DNA of 64,000 nt. Source: Sebastes aleutianus. Its lineage: Eukaryota; Chordata; Actinopteri; Perciformes; Sebastidae. Under the pieces are notes generated by a model. The model searched no databases, had not been told where the DNA came from, and worked only from the letters and a program-made list of their open reading frames with translations. Below, in pieces: positions 9,960 through 20,970 of the stretch. The position numbers and the translations under genes are program-made. Where the stretch lies: positions 16,583,718-16,647,717 of the forward strand of contig CAKAKS010000034.1 in assembly GCA_916700875.1 (NCBI GenBank). Reading direction: 5' to 3'. Numbering within the stretch: position 1 is the stretch's first letter; the number at the start of each line of letters is the position of its first letter.

Positions 9960-12900
9960 CTGAAGAGAGGAGAGGAAGAGGAGGCGACAAAGACACGTTA
10001 AATGAGAAACATTTTCTGTGAAGTCATTATGATGTTTCCTCCTAGATTATAGCGCGTAAACTGGACGGAGGACTTACGATGAGATGTTGGTCTTGGCGTG
10101 CTCCTGCACTAGCTCGCCTTTAGGGTTCACTGTAAAAATCCTATTCAGTGGCACTCCTACTTCTTTATAGGAATATACATCCTGCAAATAGAAATGATGT
10201 ACATCTAAATTAAACTTTGCAAAAATAGCATGCATTTTGTATGCAAGAATCTACAGCACAAATGGCTTTAATTTTCACCATCAGTTGTACTGTATATAAG
10301 GTTTGTGTACCGTTGGTCTGTTGCCAAATGCTGCATAGAACGGCTGTGTGTTGGGGTAGAAGAGGTTCTTGATATCGTTTAGACACTCCACCTTGAATTT
10401 CTCTGGTTTCTTCTCGATTACCTCCCTGTCAAACACACATCCACCACAGAGATGTAACCAACAATCAGCACAGTACAACAAGTCCCCTGCATCTTCTTGC
10501 ATATACAGTGTTAATTTAGACAAATATGTGTGTGTTTGTGTGTATTAGAGACCTGTGAAGAGCTGAAAAGAGGCTGCTCGGGCTGAGAAGGACGGGGCCC
10601 ATAGGGAGCATGGTGCCTCTCTCGTTGACCCAGTGGAGGTAACCTCGAGTCATGTCGGCCATGCCGATAGCTCGGGCTGAACAGTACAGGAACTTGTAGC
10701 CATTTCTGACGGAGCGAGAGAGAGAGAAGAAAGAACATGTATTAATAATGATACCTCGACGGCAATAACAACAAATCTCTTTTTTCAGAGCTTGTTTTTG
10801 GCCTGTGTGCTGTATAATACGTACAGGATTTTCAAGCAATGTATGCCTTTTGTGATTTGCTTTGATCGGAACTATATAAAGCAATTCACATCTGACAGTG
10901 TGTCAGTAAAATTAGTGCTTACTGGCTGACTTTGTGGTAGAGGTGTGCAATGCCCTGGTGGGTCCAGTCTTTCCCCAATGTGGGCAGGATGTGACCCAAC
11001 GTGTCTGACCTGGAGACAAACACACACAAATGACATTGGGACATGTGAGCACAGGCCATATCTATATCCATTTTCACTCCAAACTGAGTTCAACTATGTA
11101 GTAGAGGTAGTTGTAAAAGTATGTTTGTATTTACATGGAGGGGTGTAAGAAAATATCGATGCACGAGTATTGCGATATTATGTTTGATTATTATGTATCG
11201 TTTCTCCAAAACGCTGTATCGATTTTTAATTAACCTCTTAAAAATCTGACGGCCAGCCGCTGTTCGATCTTTCTGAGGTTGTAGCAGGCTCAGTTTTCAA
11301 GCTAGAGTGAAGGTACTGGCATCATATGAAACTAAAACCTGAAGGAATCCATTGGTACCAACCATGTCATACTAGCTTGTCAGGAAGGAGGCTAAATAAC
11401 GCTCCAAATTTACACTAATTTTTGGCGAGGAAAAACTGGCATGGCCATTTTCAAAGGGGTCCCTTGAACTCTGACCTTAAGATATGTCAAGGAAAATGGA
11501 TTCTATTTGTTCTACCCAATATTCTCCCCTTTATGCCCACTAATCACATTCAATTTTGGGCAAAAAAACATGCAGTTTTTTGCGGGTAGTACAAATGTGT
11601 TATTTTCGCATATTCTAAAACTGTGTACTTTTGGTGTGTTCTTTATACTATGACAGTTTTTCTAAAATTAGATGTTAAAAATCGCAATATATTGCAATAT
11701 ATTGCAATATATTGAATCGTCACACCTGTATCAGGATACGTATCGTATCGCCAGATTCTTGCCAATACGCAGCCCTATTCACACGTCTTACTCACCTGGT
11801 GATGGTTCCATCTATGTCAGAGATAATGATCTTGTCATCCCAGTTCCAGAGGTAGATGGTGCCCTGACAGCGGCAGGTTCCCTGATACTGAGTGGTCACG
11901 CTGAACACAGCTTCGTTAGGACCATCCTGCAACTGGAGAGACAGCTGTGTGTGTGTGTGTGTGAGATAGAAAGAGAGAGAGAATGAGATATAATATATGA
12001 TGGTAAAAATGATGACTGGATGATAAATAAAACAGTTCACTCACCAGCTGCTCTGATGTGAGCCGGAGTGTTTTCTTATAAGACACGCCTCCTGCTGTGA
12101 ACCCTGGCTCTGATTGGACGCTGGGAGAGTTCTGCATGGCTGCCCTGTGGTCTTCATCACTGGAGGACGACTCTTCTTTGTGTCTGGCGTCAGACAGGTT
12201 GACAGTGTGTTAGAGGATGTTCAGTTGGGATGTTCAATCGCTCGCTAATATTTTCTGGACGTGAATTGTTTTGAGAGTTCCTCACCTGCTTGACATTTGC
12301 CCAGCCTGCTCAGTATAACCACAGGCCGTACGCTCAGAGATGGAGTCCTACGAGAGGAGAAAAAGCGTTACAATTTGCTTTACTCGCTCATTTAGTGGAA
12401 ACTTTGTCAACAGATGAGAAAAAAGTTACCGATTTGGTGCTGCTGTTTCGGCCTCGCCAGGAGAACCACCACCTTCCTCCTTTCTTGGGCATCTTCTCCT
12501 TCATGATGTTCTCCACCGCAGCCTGGAGTGGAGCACACACAACCCAAAAACAACCACAACACAACACCGTAAAAAAACACACTTAAAAGAAAAACCAAAA
12601 GCCAAACCAGACTGTAAATCAACAAACAGTAAAGCAACAATGTGTCTGCGGTTGGAATGAGGGAAATAAAGGATGTGTGGGCGTTTGGGAGTTTGATAGG
12701 GAACAAAGAATGAGGAAGGTGGAGAAAACTGGAGAGTTTTGTCTCTGACGTACAGTGCTGTAGCCCAGCACACCGGTCAGACAACAGAGAAGAAACTCTA
12801 AGGTTGAGTGGATATAACTGAGGCAAGAGAACTGATAAATGGATGGATGGTTACACCAATGGGGAGGGAGGGGAACAGAGGAGGAGACAAAGTTTAAGGA

Positions 12901-15900
12901 GAACAGATTCAGTGGATGTTTGTCACACAACATAAAGAGCGCAATAACAGAACATTTAGGTTGTAATTTTATAGATTACACTTTAGTATTATGCAACATA
13001 ATGAATATAAAGCTGGGTTTTCACCAAAGGTCCCCAGGACTTTTAGTCCCTGGAACTACTTTTCAAGGAACTAAAAGGTTCCTTCAGCCCACTGTTGTCT
13101 GCATTTCCACCGCGGTCTAAAGACGTGCCAAGATTAGGCAAATTAGTCCACTGATGTATGAAAAAGCAACCAACATGTGACGAGGACTGCTGGTGGTCAA
13201 AGCGGTAAACACACTCTGCAGCCTGCAGTTCAGTGTGTCCGTCGTTTCATCTAAAAAACACGCTGGAAAAAAAACCTCAACGACATTTACTGCTGCATAT
13301 ATTTACTGATGCACATCGGATGTAATGAATGAAATACAGCAGAGGAAAAAGAAGCTAAGAGTGTCTCCACAGTAAATCCTCTGTTGAATGTTTGAGGGTT
13401 ATTTATTTGTGCTTTAAAATGTTAACACCGTGAAACAATCAGAAATGAACTTTCCCCCATCCACAGCACCACGGCCCTACGTCTCTCTCTCTTCTAGCGC
13501 TCGCTTGTCTTTTTTTTAAATGAGTCGGGAAGCTGACAGAAGGGCCTTAACTTTATTTTGAATGTTATCAGACAAAGAGAAATGCTCTCCCCTCGTCCTA
13601 AAATGGTCCTAAATCAATACTAAAGTACTTCCATGTTTTATGAATGAAGCGGTACAGTTGAAACCGTAACTGTAGTGTGTGTGTTTGACCAATCAGCGAC
13701 GGTCATCCCTGCAAACTCCACCCCGAAAGTTTCGGGACTTTGAGAAACTACTACCCCCCCGACCAGGTCCTTTTTTAGGGGTAAAAATGCCCTAGAAAAT
13801 GTCCCAAGACCTCAATGTAGATCCTGATCCCTGCGGTCAAAATGCAATGAGTTTCCTCAAAAGGTTCTTAGTTCCGGGGGGAAAGTTCCTGCGGTGGAAA
13901 CAGGGCTTAAGATGGGTAGAGGTATAAGGTGCATGGGGATACGAACATACAGGGTGCAGTACCGTTTTTGGTCAAAAGGGGGATTCATGTAACACACCCA
14001 ACCTACAGTCACGAGTATCTGCACTGTGTATCAATTTCTTACCTTTGGCAGTGGTTTCTGAAAAGCTTGCATCGCCAGCATAAGTGGAGCCGCAGAGCTC
14101 CAATTATAGTATCTGAGGAGGAAAACAAAAATGTATTTTTATCAATTTCATAACTGCAGTAAAAAAACACTTTGTCAACCAAAAGTCTTTATAAAAACCT
14201 CTTTATGAGCCCAAACAATCCTGCACACACTGCAGTTTTTGCAGCAGTATGTGGCAGTTCAATCCATACAGCAAACAGCGGATTGTAAACTGCTTATAGA
14301 CTAATCTTTTATTATATTTAGACCTAAACATGATCTCTCTCTAGGAAGTCTTACTTGGAGCCAATTTTCACGACTAAGTTGGGGTCGTCGATGATGGAGG
14401 GGTTTTCGGAAAACTGCTGGTAAGAGATGATCTTCTCGTGGAACTGCTCTGTAAGGACACACACATGTTATGTTCAGTTTCAACACAGTGTTCGAAGCTT
14501 GCAGTCGTGCTGTGTCCGCGTCTTACCTTTAGTGATCTCCCTGTTGTCGTTGAGTCCTCCGCACAAAGAGATGGCGATGGACGGCATGTCGGCCATGGGG
14601 TCGCAGTAGCTGTCCACTCCGCTGTCTCCTCCAGAGCTGAGCGACTGTGGGGACTGACTGGTGCTGTGGAGACCCGGGTCTGAGATGCTCCTCACTACTG
14701 CACCACCGTCACTATACAGAAGAGAGGTGTTTATAAGGATGGACCACCAAATATTGTTTAGCGTATCAGTGTGTTTATTTGCATAGAAGTTATGACTGTG
14801 TGCGTTTGTGTGCTTCCACGTACCTCTTAGGGAAATAAAGTGCCGCCACTTCAGGTTCGAGCTCTGTGATGTCATCCAGGTAAATTCCATCAGAGCCAAG
14901 ATGGCGGCTTCTCTTGTCTGCAACAGAGAGGCGACTCTATTGAGATACATTGTCAGCTTCTTTGTATTTGCTTTTAAATATTTTTTTTACAGCAGGTTTT
15001 GGTAAAATTAAATGTTTTTTTTAAATAAATCTTGTCAACTCAGCATTGTAAAAAACACGGTGGAGTTTCTGTCATTATATTTTCATAATGTGCTTAAAAT
15101 TTTATGTTTGGCATAAAGTTGTTCTTTAACAAAATCATATTCGGTCCGTGGTAAACCAGAAAATGTTTTCTAAAACCAGCAGATTGGGTTAACATGTGTA
15201 ACTGTCATTATATTTACAAAGACCTTCCAAATGTATTTTCGTGGTAATTTTAACACCACAAACTAAATTGCCATTGAGCTGTCCAGTAAAAGAGAGACAC
15301 ATTAAAACCTCAGCAAATTAAATGATGGCTGGTTAGATAAACATGACTCCCAAAGGAATGATACTGATACCTTTTCTCTTGGATGGAGAGTCTGTCTTGC
15401 CTGGCTGACGAGACATTGTCTCCTCCATGTCGGCCATCATCCGAGCTGCCACGCCTCCAGCTGTCTGGGATTCAGACTCTATCCTCATGGCTTCTGCCTC
15501 CATCCCGACTGTCTCCTCACTGGTCTCCTCTGGCATCAGCAGTCTGAGTGCTGATATCTCCGAGCAGGGTCCGCTCTGCTCCGACGACATCTCGTGAGTT
15601 ATCACACGGAAGTGTGTGCTTTCAGACACGGGGATGGATAGTGGGCAAACTGGTGGAGGGTCGGATTTCACTGGGAGGAAGGACGGCTAGAAAAGCAGTG
15701 AAAAGGATGAAATATAAATATTAACATACCAAAACTACTGCATATACAGTATACAGAGAGTGTTTCTCTCTGTGTCTGCATGCACAGTGGTCACTGTCGG
15801 TTACCGTGGCAGCCTGTGGCAGCTCGCCCCACGCCCAGTGCATGGCTGGATTCTGATTGTCTGCTTCTGACGGCTTGGTCATCAGTTCAGAGTCACTCTT

Positions 15901-18900
15901 GGTAGAGGTGGGACGAGAGTTTCCAGGGCTGAGAGAGGAAAAATGACAATTATAGAGCTGTTTCTTCTGAATGATAACATGTAGGTCTTCATCATATGGT
16001 ATAGCACCTTCTTATATCTCAGACTTTTTGAACTACTTATCAACCAACAAGAACCTTTAGGTCCTCTGATGCTGGTATTTTAACTTTTCCTAACAAAACG
16101 AGCTGGGAAACTACTTTTAGCTACTGTGCTCCTGGACTCTGGAACACCCTGCCCAGCTACATCAGATATGCAAGCTCTGTTGACATTTCTAATAATCATC
16201 TGAAGACCTATTTATTCAGGCAGGAATTGAGTTATTGTAGTATTTTCCTATCTTTTTCTACAACCATTTTTGCTACTTTTATTTCTCTGCCTTTTTATTG
16301 AATCTTTTATTCTATTTCTATGAATCTTGTATTTTATTTCTGCTGTGTGTTGTTTTTAATGACAAACTGTAAAGCACTTTGAGCTGCATTCTACAGTATG
16401 AAAGGTACTATTCTGTACAAATAAAATTATTAATATTATTATATGAGTGAATGAAGCACCTCTGAATCGGGCTCCACTCTCCATCTGAACGAGTGTAGAT
16501 GCCGGTCTGTTTGAAGGAGCCGCCGGTCGAACCGACTGTCGTCTCATCTCTTAAGACGTCCCGAGATGAGGTCCTGAAACACACACAAATACTGTATATT
16601 TATACCATATAACTGCATATCATTTGCATTTTTTCATAATGTAGTATAGTATATATTTTACTTTTACTACACTTTTCACCCATTTGAGACCCACAGAGAT
16701 CATGCCTGAACTTGTCGCACTTAGCCTGCACTCAAAACACAACATGTCCTGCAGCTAAAATGAGGTATTTTCGTTGAACATTCGTGCAAAGTGTGAGTCC
16801 GGAGTTTCTTTTTGACTTCCAAATTGTAATTATGTTTGGTTTGAAGCATGGAATATCACCATCAGACAACATACTGTAATTGGGCCAGAAATGCAAAGTA
16901 GCTTCGTTATTAAAGTTCCCTTTAATAATAAAGCATGATAACTGTATTAGGGCTCTCAATTGATTAAAATATTTAATAGCAATTAATCGCATGATTGTCC
17001 ACAGTTAATCATGATTAATCACACATTTTTTATCTGTTCAAAATGTGCCTTAAGGGAGATTTGTCAATTATTTAATACTCTTAACAACATGGGAGTGGAC
17101 AAATATACTTGCTTTTTGCAAATGTAAGTATATATTTACGATTGGAAATCAATGATCAACACAAAACAATGACAGATATTGTCCAGAAACTCTCACAGGT
17201 ACTGCATTTAGCATAACAAATGTGCTCAAATCATAACATGACAAACTGAAACCCAACAGGCAACAACAGCTGTCAGTGTGTCAGTGTGCTGACTTGACTA
17301 TGACTTGCCCCAAACTGCATGTGATTATCATAAAGTGGGCATATCTGTAAAGGGGAGACTCGTGGGTACCCACAGAACCCATTTTCATTCATATATCTTG
17401 AGGTCAAAGGTCAACGGACCCCTTTGAAAATGGCCTTGCCAGTTTTTCCTCGCCAAGATTTTGGAGTGTTATTTAGCCTGCTTCCCGACAAGCTAGTATA
17501 ACATTGGCTTAGTTTTTTGGTTGGTACCAATGGATTCCTTGGGTTTTCTAGTTTCATATGAGGCCAGTATCTTCACTACAACCAAAAAATTGAAAGTTGC
17601 GTTAATGCATTAAAGGAATTAGTGGAACTAACTGTATATACAACCACATTTTTAATATCTGTACTCACGTGGTGTTGTTTTACAGAAGTGTACTGTAGAG
17701 ACGAGCCTCACACACGTGCAGACATGAAAATAAATCTGTCATGTGTCATATATTTACTGCGGCTGCTGAATCCATTCATGATAAATGGACTTAAGCACTT
17801 ACAGTGTGGGAGGGACGTGGCTCCTATAGCTGCATGCCTCATCTCGTAGCCCACCAGTCTGCTTTTGATTGAATACTGTCTGCACAACAGAGGCCGAGTC
17901 ACATGTTGGCATACTGTATGCACATGCACACCCACTGTGAAGATACTTCCTCTTTTCTCATGCAAAGCTTCTTCCTTTCTATTTAGAGTTAAAGTCACAC
18001 GGCTGAAGTAGTGGTTTCCATATGGTCTTGAGCGTCTTATCTCAGTGTGCCACAGCTGGAGGCCTCACCACTACAGACGCTGGTCTGTTTATCTTCGCCT
18101 GACAAGATCCGGTTCCATTACAGCTGCACTCAAAGCTGATTTCAATGATGTATTATACTTTTTATCTCACTGCCTAACTTTCCTCCCCTCACTTACTCTA
18201 TCACGTGTACCGCTTTTCCTCTTTGCTTGTATTTCTTTCTGCTTTCTTTGTTCCTCTTTCCTTCCATCTCCTCCTTCCTTTCCTCTCTCCACACTTTCTC
18301 ACCTGTTGCTCTCAATCTCCGCCATTTCATCAGAGCTGATGTCTATGGTGAACATGTCTTCGTCCTCGGAGTAGTCCCCGCTCTCCTCCCTCCTAACGCT
18401 GTCCGCCCGGGCCTTCCTCCTCCTCTTCCTCCTCTTCTTCATCATCGTCTCTCCCGCGCACCCCGAGGAGCCCAGGGTCTGTATGGGCGGCCCAGAGCTC
18501 TTCCCCATCAGGGAGGAGCTCATCAGACCGGCCCCGTCCGACAAGATGGGAGAGGTGGCCAGGTAGGAGGGAACCACTTCCTGTTTAGACGCAAAACAGA
18601 AGTGAAACCATGAATCCATTCTTTGAAATTTGTACAGCGTCATGTGGCCCGTGTCAAAGCAGAGAGGTGGTTTATCATGTAAATATGCAAGTAAGTAAAA
18701 CATTATTTATATAGAATGTTTTAAAAGCAGCAAGATATAAGAACAAATCAGGGCAAGGATGCAGAATTAAACAGGTTTTGAGGTCACTACGATCACTATA
18801 CCCCGACAGTAGTGCATGAGAAAGGTAATCTGAAAGCTCCTAATGGCATCTGCAAGGTTTCACAGATCGGAGGAAAACAACCAATCAGAGCCGAGCTGGA

Positions 18901-20958
18901 GGCTTGCCGTATCTGAGCAGCTGTCAATCACTCGCAAACTCCGATCAAACGGTCAAACTAGGCAGCGCTGATCAAATATGAATCAATATTCTGTTACTGT
19001 AATGCTTATTTCTCGCCTCAATTGTTTTCAGAAACATCTTGTGGTGTACTATTTAGCTGTAAAATGAGAAAGTTTGTGAATCGGCATTTTTTAAAGCCTG
19101 TAAACAGAGCCATGAGGAGGTGCAGAAGTCTAATTTTCTCTCAGAAAACTTGAATTACAATATGCTGAAAGGTTATTATGGAATTTTTACCAAAAATATT
19201 CGGCCTGCTGCAGGTTCAAACACTGAAAAACAAAATACTACATCCAAAATATCTTCTCCGGCATCCACCCTGACCATTTCTGTAAGCAGGTTAAAACTAG
19301 ATTTTGAAATCTGGATCAATTCCCACTGGAACATGACTCTACTGTTGTGTTGTGTATTGCACAATTTTGGTCTCACAAAAGTGGGCAATCACTGCCAAAC
19401 TGTTTGCAGCCACTTCTGCTGTGAGGAGGCCCTTTGGCAGCAAAAACCAAACAGACGATCCAAAACAGAGTCTGTTCCTCAATTCTGTGAAAGGAGGTGG
19501 TCCTCTAATCCCTCCTTCTAGGAAAAAGGAAAGGCTTTCCAGGAGGGACTCCTGTTTTCAACGCCGGGGAGCGTAAATGTATAAGTGCAGACATACACAC
19601 AGAGGGAGAGGGAGAGGGAGGAAAAACTGAGCTATAACCATATGATTAGTGGTCTGACAATGCTCCCTCACGTTTTTCTTCCCTGTGCCAAGAAGTCCTC
19701 TGTCTCCCCGTCCCCCCTCCTTTCTCTTCCAGGCCTGGGAATCTGACACCACTCTGGGGAAAATAAATCACCCCCTTCCCTTGTTGGTGCCCTGCCCCCG
19801 ACCTCAGTCGTTCACCGCTTGTTTGTGTCTTTTAGCTGCACACATCCTCATGTATATGAAGAAAGCGAAGAAACATTTTATGATGACAGTACAGGCGACT
19901 TGGCTTGTTCAAAAATCTTGGAAAACCAAATGAAAACAAGTCCAAGAACTGAGGAAAAACCAGCTGCTTTTTTCTTAGTTTTCCATGAATTTTGAGTTCT
20001 GAATGATTCTCATGGGCTTCATGAACATATAACAAGTATAATGATTTTTAGAAAAGGGAGGGTATGTCTTACTACATCTACTCAACTCGTCAACCTTTCT
20101 CTAATTCAAACACATTTCCTACATAAAAGCATACTTCTTTGCCAGGATCCTGAAGTGCAGGTTGATCCTCAGTTATTAGGCCACAGTATTTACTGTAATA
20201 TAGGTCAGAGAGCCTGAGTTAGTAAATGCTGCATTCAGGACTCATTCACTCACTGATGAACAGAGGAATGCTGTTCAGCCAAAAAGGAAAGGAAAAAAAA
20301 AAATTCCTGGCCGCTGAACCAACTCTGCACACAGCGTGACCTTGTTCAAAATACTACGGTATGACTGCATGTAAGGTGGAAGATGGTTTGGATAAGGCTT
20401 CTCGGTTGTAAACATGGGTGTGTCTGGGGTTCAGGGAGGTCAGGGGTGTGGAGACCGAGGCGCGTTTTCATTTGAATCTTGGTTTTATTTGATTCGATGT
20501 CCGCCGTTTAACGGATGTTGTATTACACTTTAAACTAGAGCAATTTACAAAGCTGTTCACTGCTCAGATACAGTCATGCATACCTGATCGTTTTCTGTTT
20601 CTTGCACAAAGAATGCTTCTCCATTGTCCCCAAGCTTCATTTGCAGATCCACTGGTTCTCTATTGATCTCAATGTCCACCTGGAGGAGCGGAAAAAACAA
20701 GACTTCAATCCTCATCTGAAAGGTCACAACTCTTTCAATACGACAACATGAGGCGGTTGCCCTTACCACTTTCTCTCTTGACCGGAGGACTCCCATCTTG
20801 CCGAAGCGAACGTGGAAAGGTGAGCACTGCAGGGATCCATCGGGCTGCCTCACCACGATGACGTCAATGCAGCCAGAAAGGGTGGCGGGATTGAGGCCTC
20901 GGTACAGCTCTTTGACCTGGATGAACACCTGGCCCGCCAACTGGCCCACGTAGTTCAT
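9776..20958 (-). CDS. lpin1: lpin1: lipin-1 phosphatidate phosphatase, complete coding sequence
   Basis: Mg2+-dependent phosphatidate phosphatase making diacylglycerol for triglyceride and phospholipid synthesis; also a nuclear co-regulator of fat-oxidation genes. Nineteen coding exons sum to 2649 nt (882 codons plus stop); human LPIN1 is about 890 residues. Domains in order: N-lip (MNYVGQLAGQ to FFVQETENDQ, residues 1-96), polybasic nuclear signal KKRRKRRRK, acidic SEDEDMF, serine-rich middle, lipin middle motif PKKGGRWWFSWRGRN, then the C-lip catalytic domain with DIDGT (DxDxT aspartates) and LGHIL (LxxIL co-activator motif). C-terminal HAKTNISSYVRLGEVVDHVF is closer to LPIN1 than to LPIN2. 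All phases join. Donors after exons 16460 (GTGCTT) and 10553 (GTCTCT) are weak. A non-coding first exon is proposed near 23.3 kb. Confidence 0.95.
10078..10181 (-). CDS. lpin1: lpin1 exon DVYSYKEVGVPLNRIFTVNP
   Basis: Matches DVYSYKQVGVSLNRIFTVNP of human, then ELVQEHAKTNIS. Donor ATC then GTAAGT. Confidence 0.95.
10311..10425 (-). CDS. lpin1: lpin1 exon EVIEKKPEKFKVECL
   Basis: EVIEKKPEKFKVECLNDIKN, then FYAAFGNRPT. Acceptor TTTGACAG, donor ACG then GTACAC. Confidence 0.95.
10553..10705 (-). CDS. lpin1: lpin1 exon NGYKFLYCSARAIGMADMTR, weak donor
   Basis: NGYKFLYCSARAIGMADMTR, then LLSPSSLFSALHR. Phases fit, but the donor GTCTCT departs from consensus. Confidence 0.94.
10923..11009 (-). 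CDS. lpin1: lpin1 exon with LxxIL motif
   Basis: SDTLGHILPTLGKDWTHQGI, then AHLYHKVSQ. LGHIL is the co-activator interaction motif. Donor GTAAGC. Confidence 0.95.
11148..11776. repeat. Repeat family E with a piece of family D nested in it
   Basis: The outer part (AAAATATCGATGCAC at the left; CAATATATTGAATCGTC and ACGCAGCCCTA at the right) matches 56690-57014. Between about 11250 and 11555 it holds family D text (TGGCATGGCCATTTTCAAAG). It lies in a lpin1 intron and ends about 20 bp from the 11796 donor. Confidence 0.7.
11796..11944 (-). CDS. lpin1: lpin1 catalytic exon with DIDGT
   Basis: FSVTTQYQGTCRCQGTIYLW and SDIDGTITR. The DxDxT aspartates of the HAD-type phosphatase are intact. Acceptor lies at the end of a (CA)n run. 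Confidence 0.96.
12045..12183 (-). CDS. lpin1: lpin1 exon ESSSSDED to YKKTLRLTSEQL
   Basis: HKEESSSSDEDHRAA and GVSYKKTLRLTSEQL match human HESSSSDEERAA and VSYKKTLRLTSEQL. Donor CTG then GTGAGT. Confidence 0.95.
12286..12347 (-). CDS. lpin1: lpin1 variable linker exon
   Basis: 62 nt encoding DSISERTACGYTEQAGQMS. Not conserved with mammals, but splice signals (CGTAG acceptor, CAG then GTGAGG donor) and phases fit. Confidence 0.82.
12430..12522 (-). CDS. lpin1: lpin1 exon PKKGGRWWFSWRGRN
   Basis: AAVENIMKEKMPKKGGRWWF and SWRGRNSSTKS, the conserved lipin middle domain. 93 nt. Donor TCG then GTAACT. Confidence 0.95.
13010..13912. repeat. Repeat family G, MITE-like, about 900 bp
   Basis: Begins with a 'pricing-out' of AGGACTTTTAGTCCCTGGAA type words and ends GGTGGAAACAGGGCTTA. 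The left end GCTGGGTTTTCACC is the inverted counterpart. Words such as CCACCGCGGTC and CCTGCGGTGG occur at both sides. No ORF. In a lpin1 intron. Confidence 0.65.
14043..14112 (-). CDS. lpin1: lpin1 exon YYNWSSAAPLMLAMQAFQKP
   Basis: 70 nt. Acceptor CCTCCTCAG, donor AAAG then GTAAGA. Collinear with human YYNWTTAAPLLLAMQAFQKP. Confidence 0.94.
14355..14448 (-). CDS. lpin1: lpin1 exon ISYQQFSENPSIIDDPNL
   Basis: Matches SYQQFVDNPAIIDDPNLVVKIGSK of human. The donor is TCCAA then GTAAGA, so the last lysine codon is split. Confidence 0.94.
14527..14711 (-). CDS. lpin1: lpin1 exon DMPSIAISLCGGL
   Basis: SPQSLSSGGDSGVDSYCDP, then DMPSIAISLCGGLNDNREIT, matching human DLPSIAISLCGGLSDHREIT. Donor AAAG then GTAAGA. 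Confidence 0.94.
14824..14917 (-). CDS. lpin1: lpin1 exon KRSRHLGSDGIYLDDI
   Basis: KRSRHLGSDGIYLDDI and ELEPEVAALYFPK, matching the human segment with LTDMDPEVAALYFPK. Donor AGAG then GTACGT. Confidence 0.94.
15371..15686 (-). CDS. lpin1: lpin1 serine/acidic linker exon
   Basis: Low-conservation linker from PSFLPVKSDPPP to TDSPSKRK. 316 nt. Acceptor TTTTCTAG, donor AAAG then GTATCA. Confidence 0.88.
15805..15928 (-). CDS. lpin1: lpin1 exon SPGNSRPTSTKSDSEL
   Basis: Matches SRPSTPKSDSELVSK of human and ends HWAWGELPQAAT, like LWLWGELPQAAK. Donor ACG then GTAACC. Confidence 0.92.
16040..16441 (+). mobile_element. Truncated LINE 3' end (L2/CR1-like)
   Basis: Plus-strand decayed ORF end reads like SYCAPGLWNTLPSYIR and LKTYLFRQ, the C-terminal pattern of L2/CR1-type ORF2. 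It is followed by CTGTAAAGCACTTTGAGCTG and an ATT-rich tail. It sits in a lpin1 intron and its tail reaches to within about 18 bp of the 16460 exon. Confidence 0.75.
16460..16573 (-). CDS. lpin1: lpin1 exon with SDGEWSP, weak donor
   Basis: Acceptor GTGTTTCAG. Encodes TSSRDVLRDE to RSDGEWSPIQ, matching SDREWSP of human. 114 nt and symmetrical (phase 2 to 2). The donor GTGCTT is poor, and a LINE tail lies about 18 bp inside the intron. Confidence 0.8.
16948..17630. repeat. Repeat family D, minus-oriented copy
   Basis: Begins TAGGGCTCTCAATTGATTAA, then ATTAATCACACA, CAACAACAGCTGTCAGTG and AGTTTTTCCTCGCCAAG. It is the reverse complement of the full copy at 45352-46100. It contains the perfect DR1 AGGTCAAAGGTCA at 17401-17413. 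Confidence 0.8.
18303..18580 (-). CDS. lpin1: lpin1 exon with nuclear localisation signal
   Basis: EVVPSYLATSPILSDGAGL, then KKRRKRRRK and YSEDEDMFTIDISSDE. The basic run is the lipin nuclear signal and phosphatidate-binding patch. 278 nt, donor AACAG then GTGAGA. Confidence 0.93.
18770..19222. repeat. Repeat family B, simple copy
   Basis: Shares AACAACCAATCAGAGCCGAG, TAGGCAGCGCTGATCAAATA, GAGCCATGAGGAGGTGCAGA and a TGCAGGTT end with the copy at 27213-28005, without the internal foldback. In a lpin1 intron. Confidence 0.8.
20584..20679 (-). CDS. lpin1: lpin1 exon, end of N-lip
   Basis: VDIEINREPVDLQMKLGDNG then AFFVQETENDQ. 96 nt, phase 0. Donor CAG then GTATGC. Confidence 0.95.
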
Positions 20959-20970
20959 GGTCTGACGGGT
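20767..20970 (-). CDS. lpin1: lpin1 first coding exon (N-lip)
   Basis: Acceptor CCTCCACCAG, twelve 5' UTR bases, then ATG at 20958. Encodes MNYVGQLAGQ, LNPATLSGCIDVIVV and CSPFHVRFGKMGVLRSREKV. Donor GTG then GTAAGG. Confidence 0.95.

Noticed and set aside
12407..12933. Several overlapping minus-strand frames upstream of lpin1 exon 12430
   Set aside because: They are intron sequence read through into the exon; only 12430-12522 shows lipin similarity.
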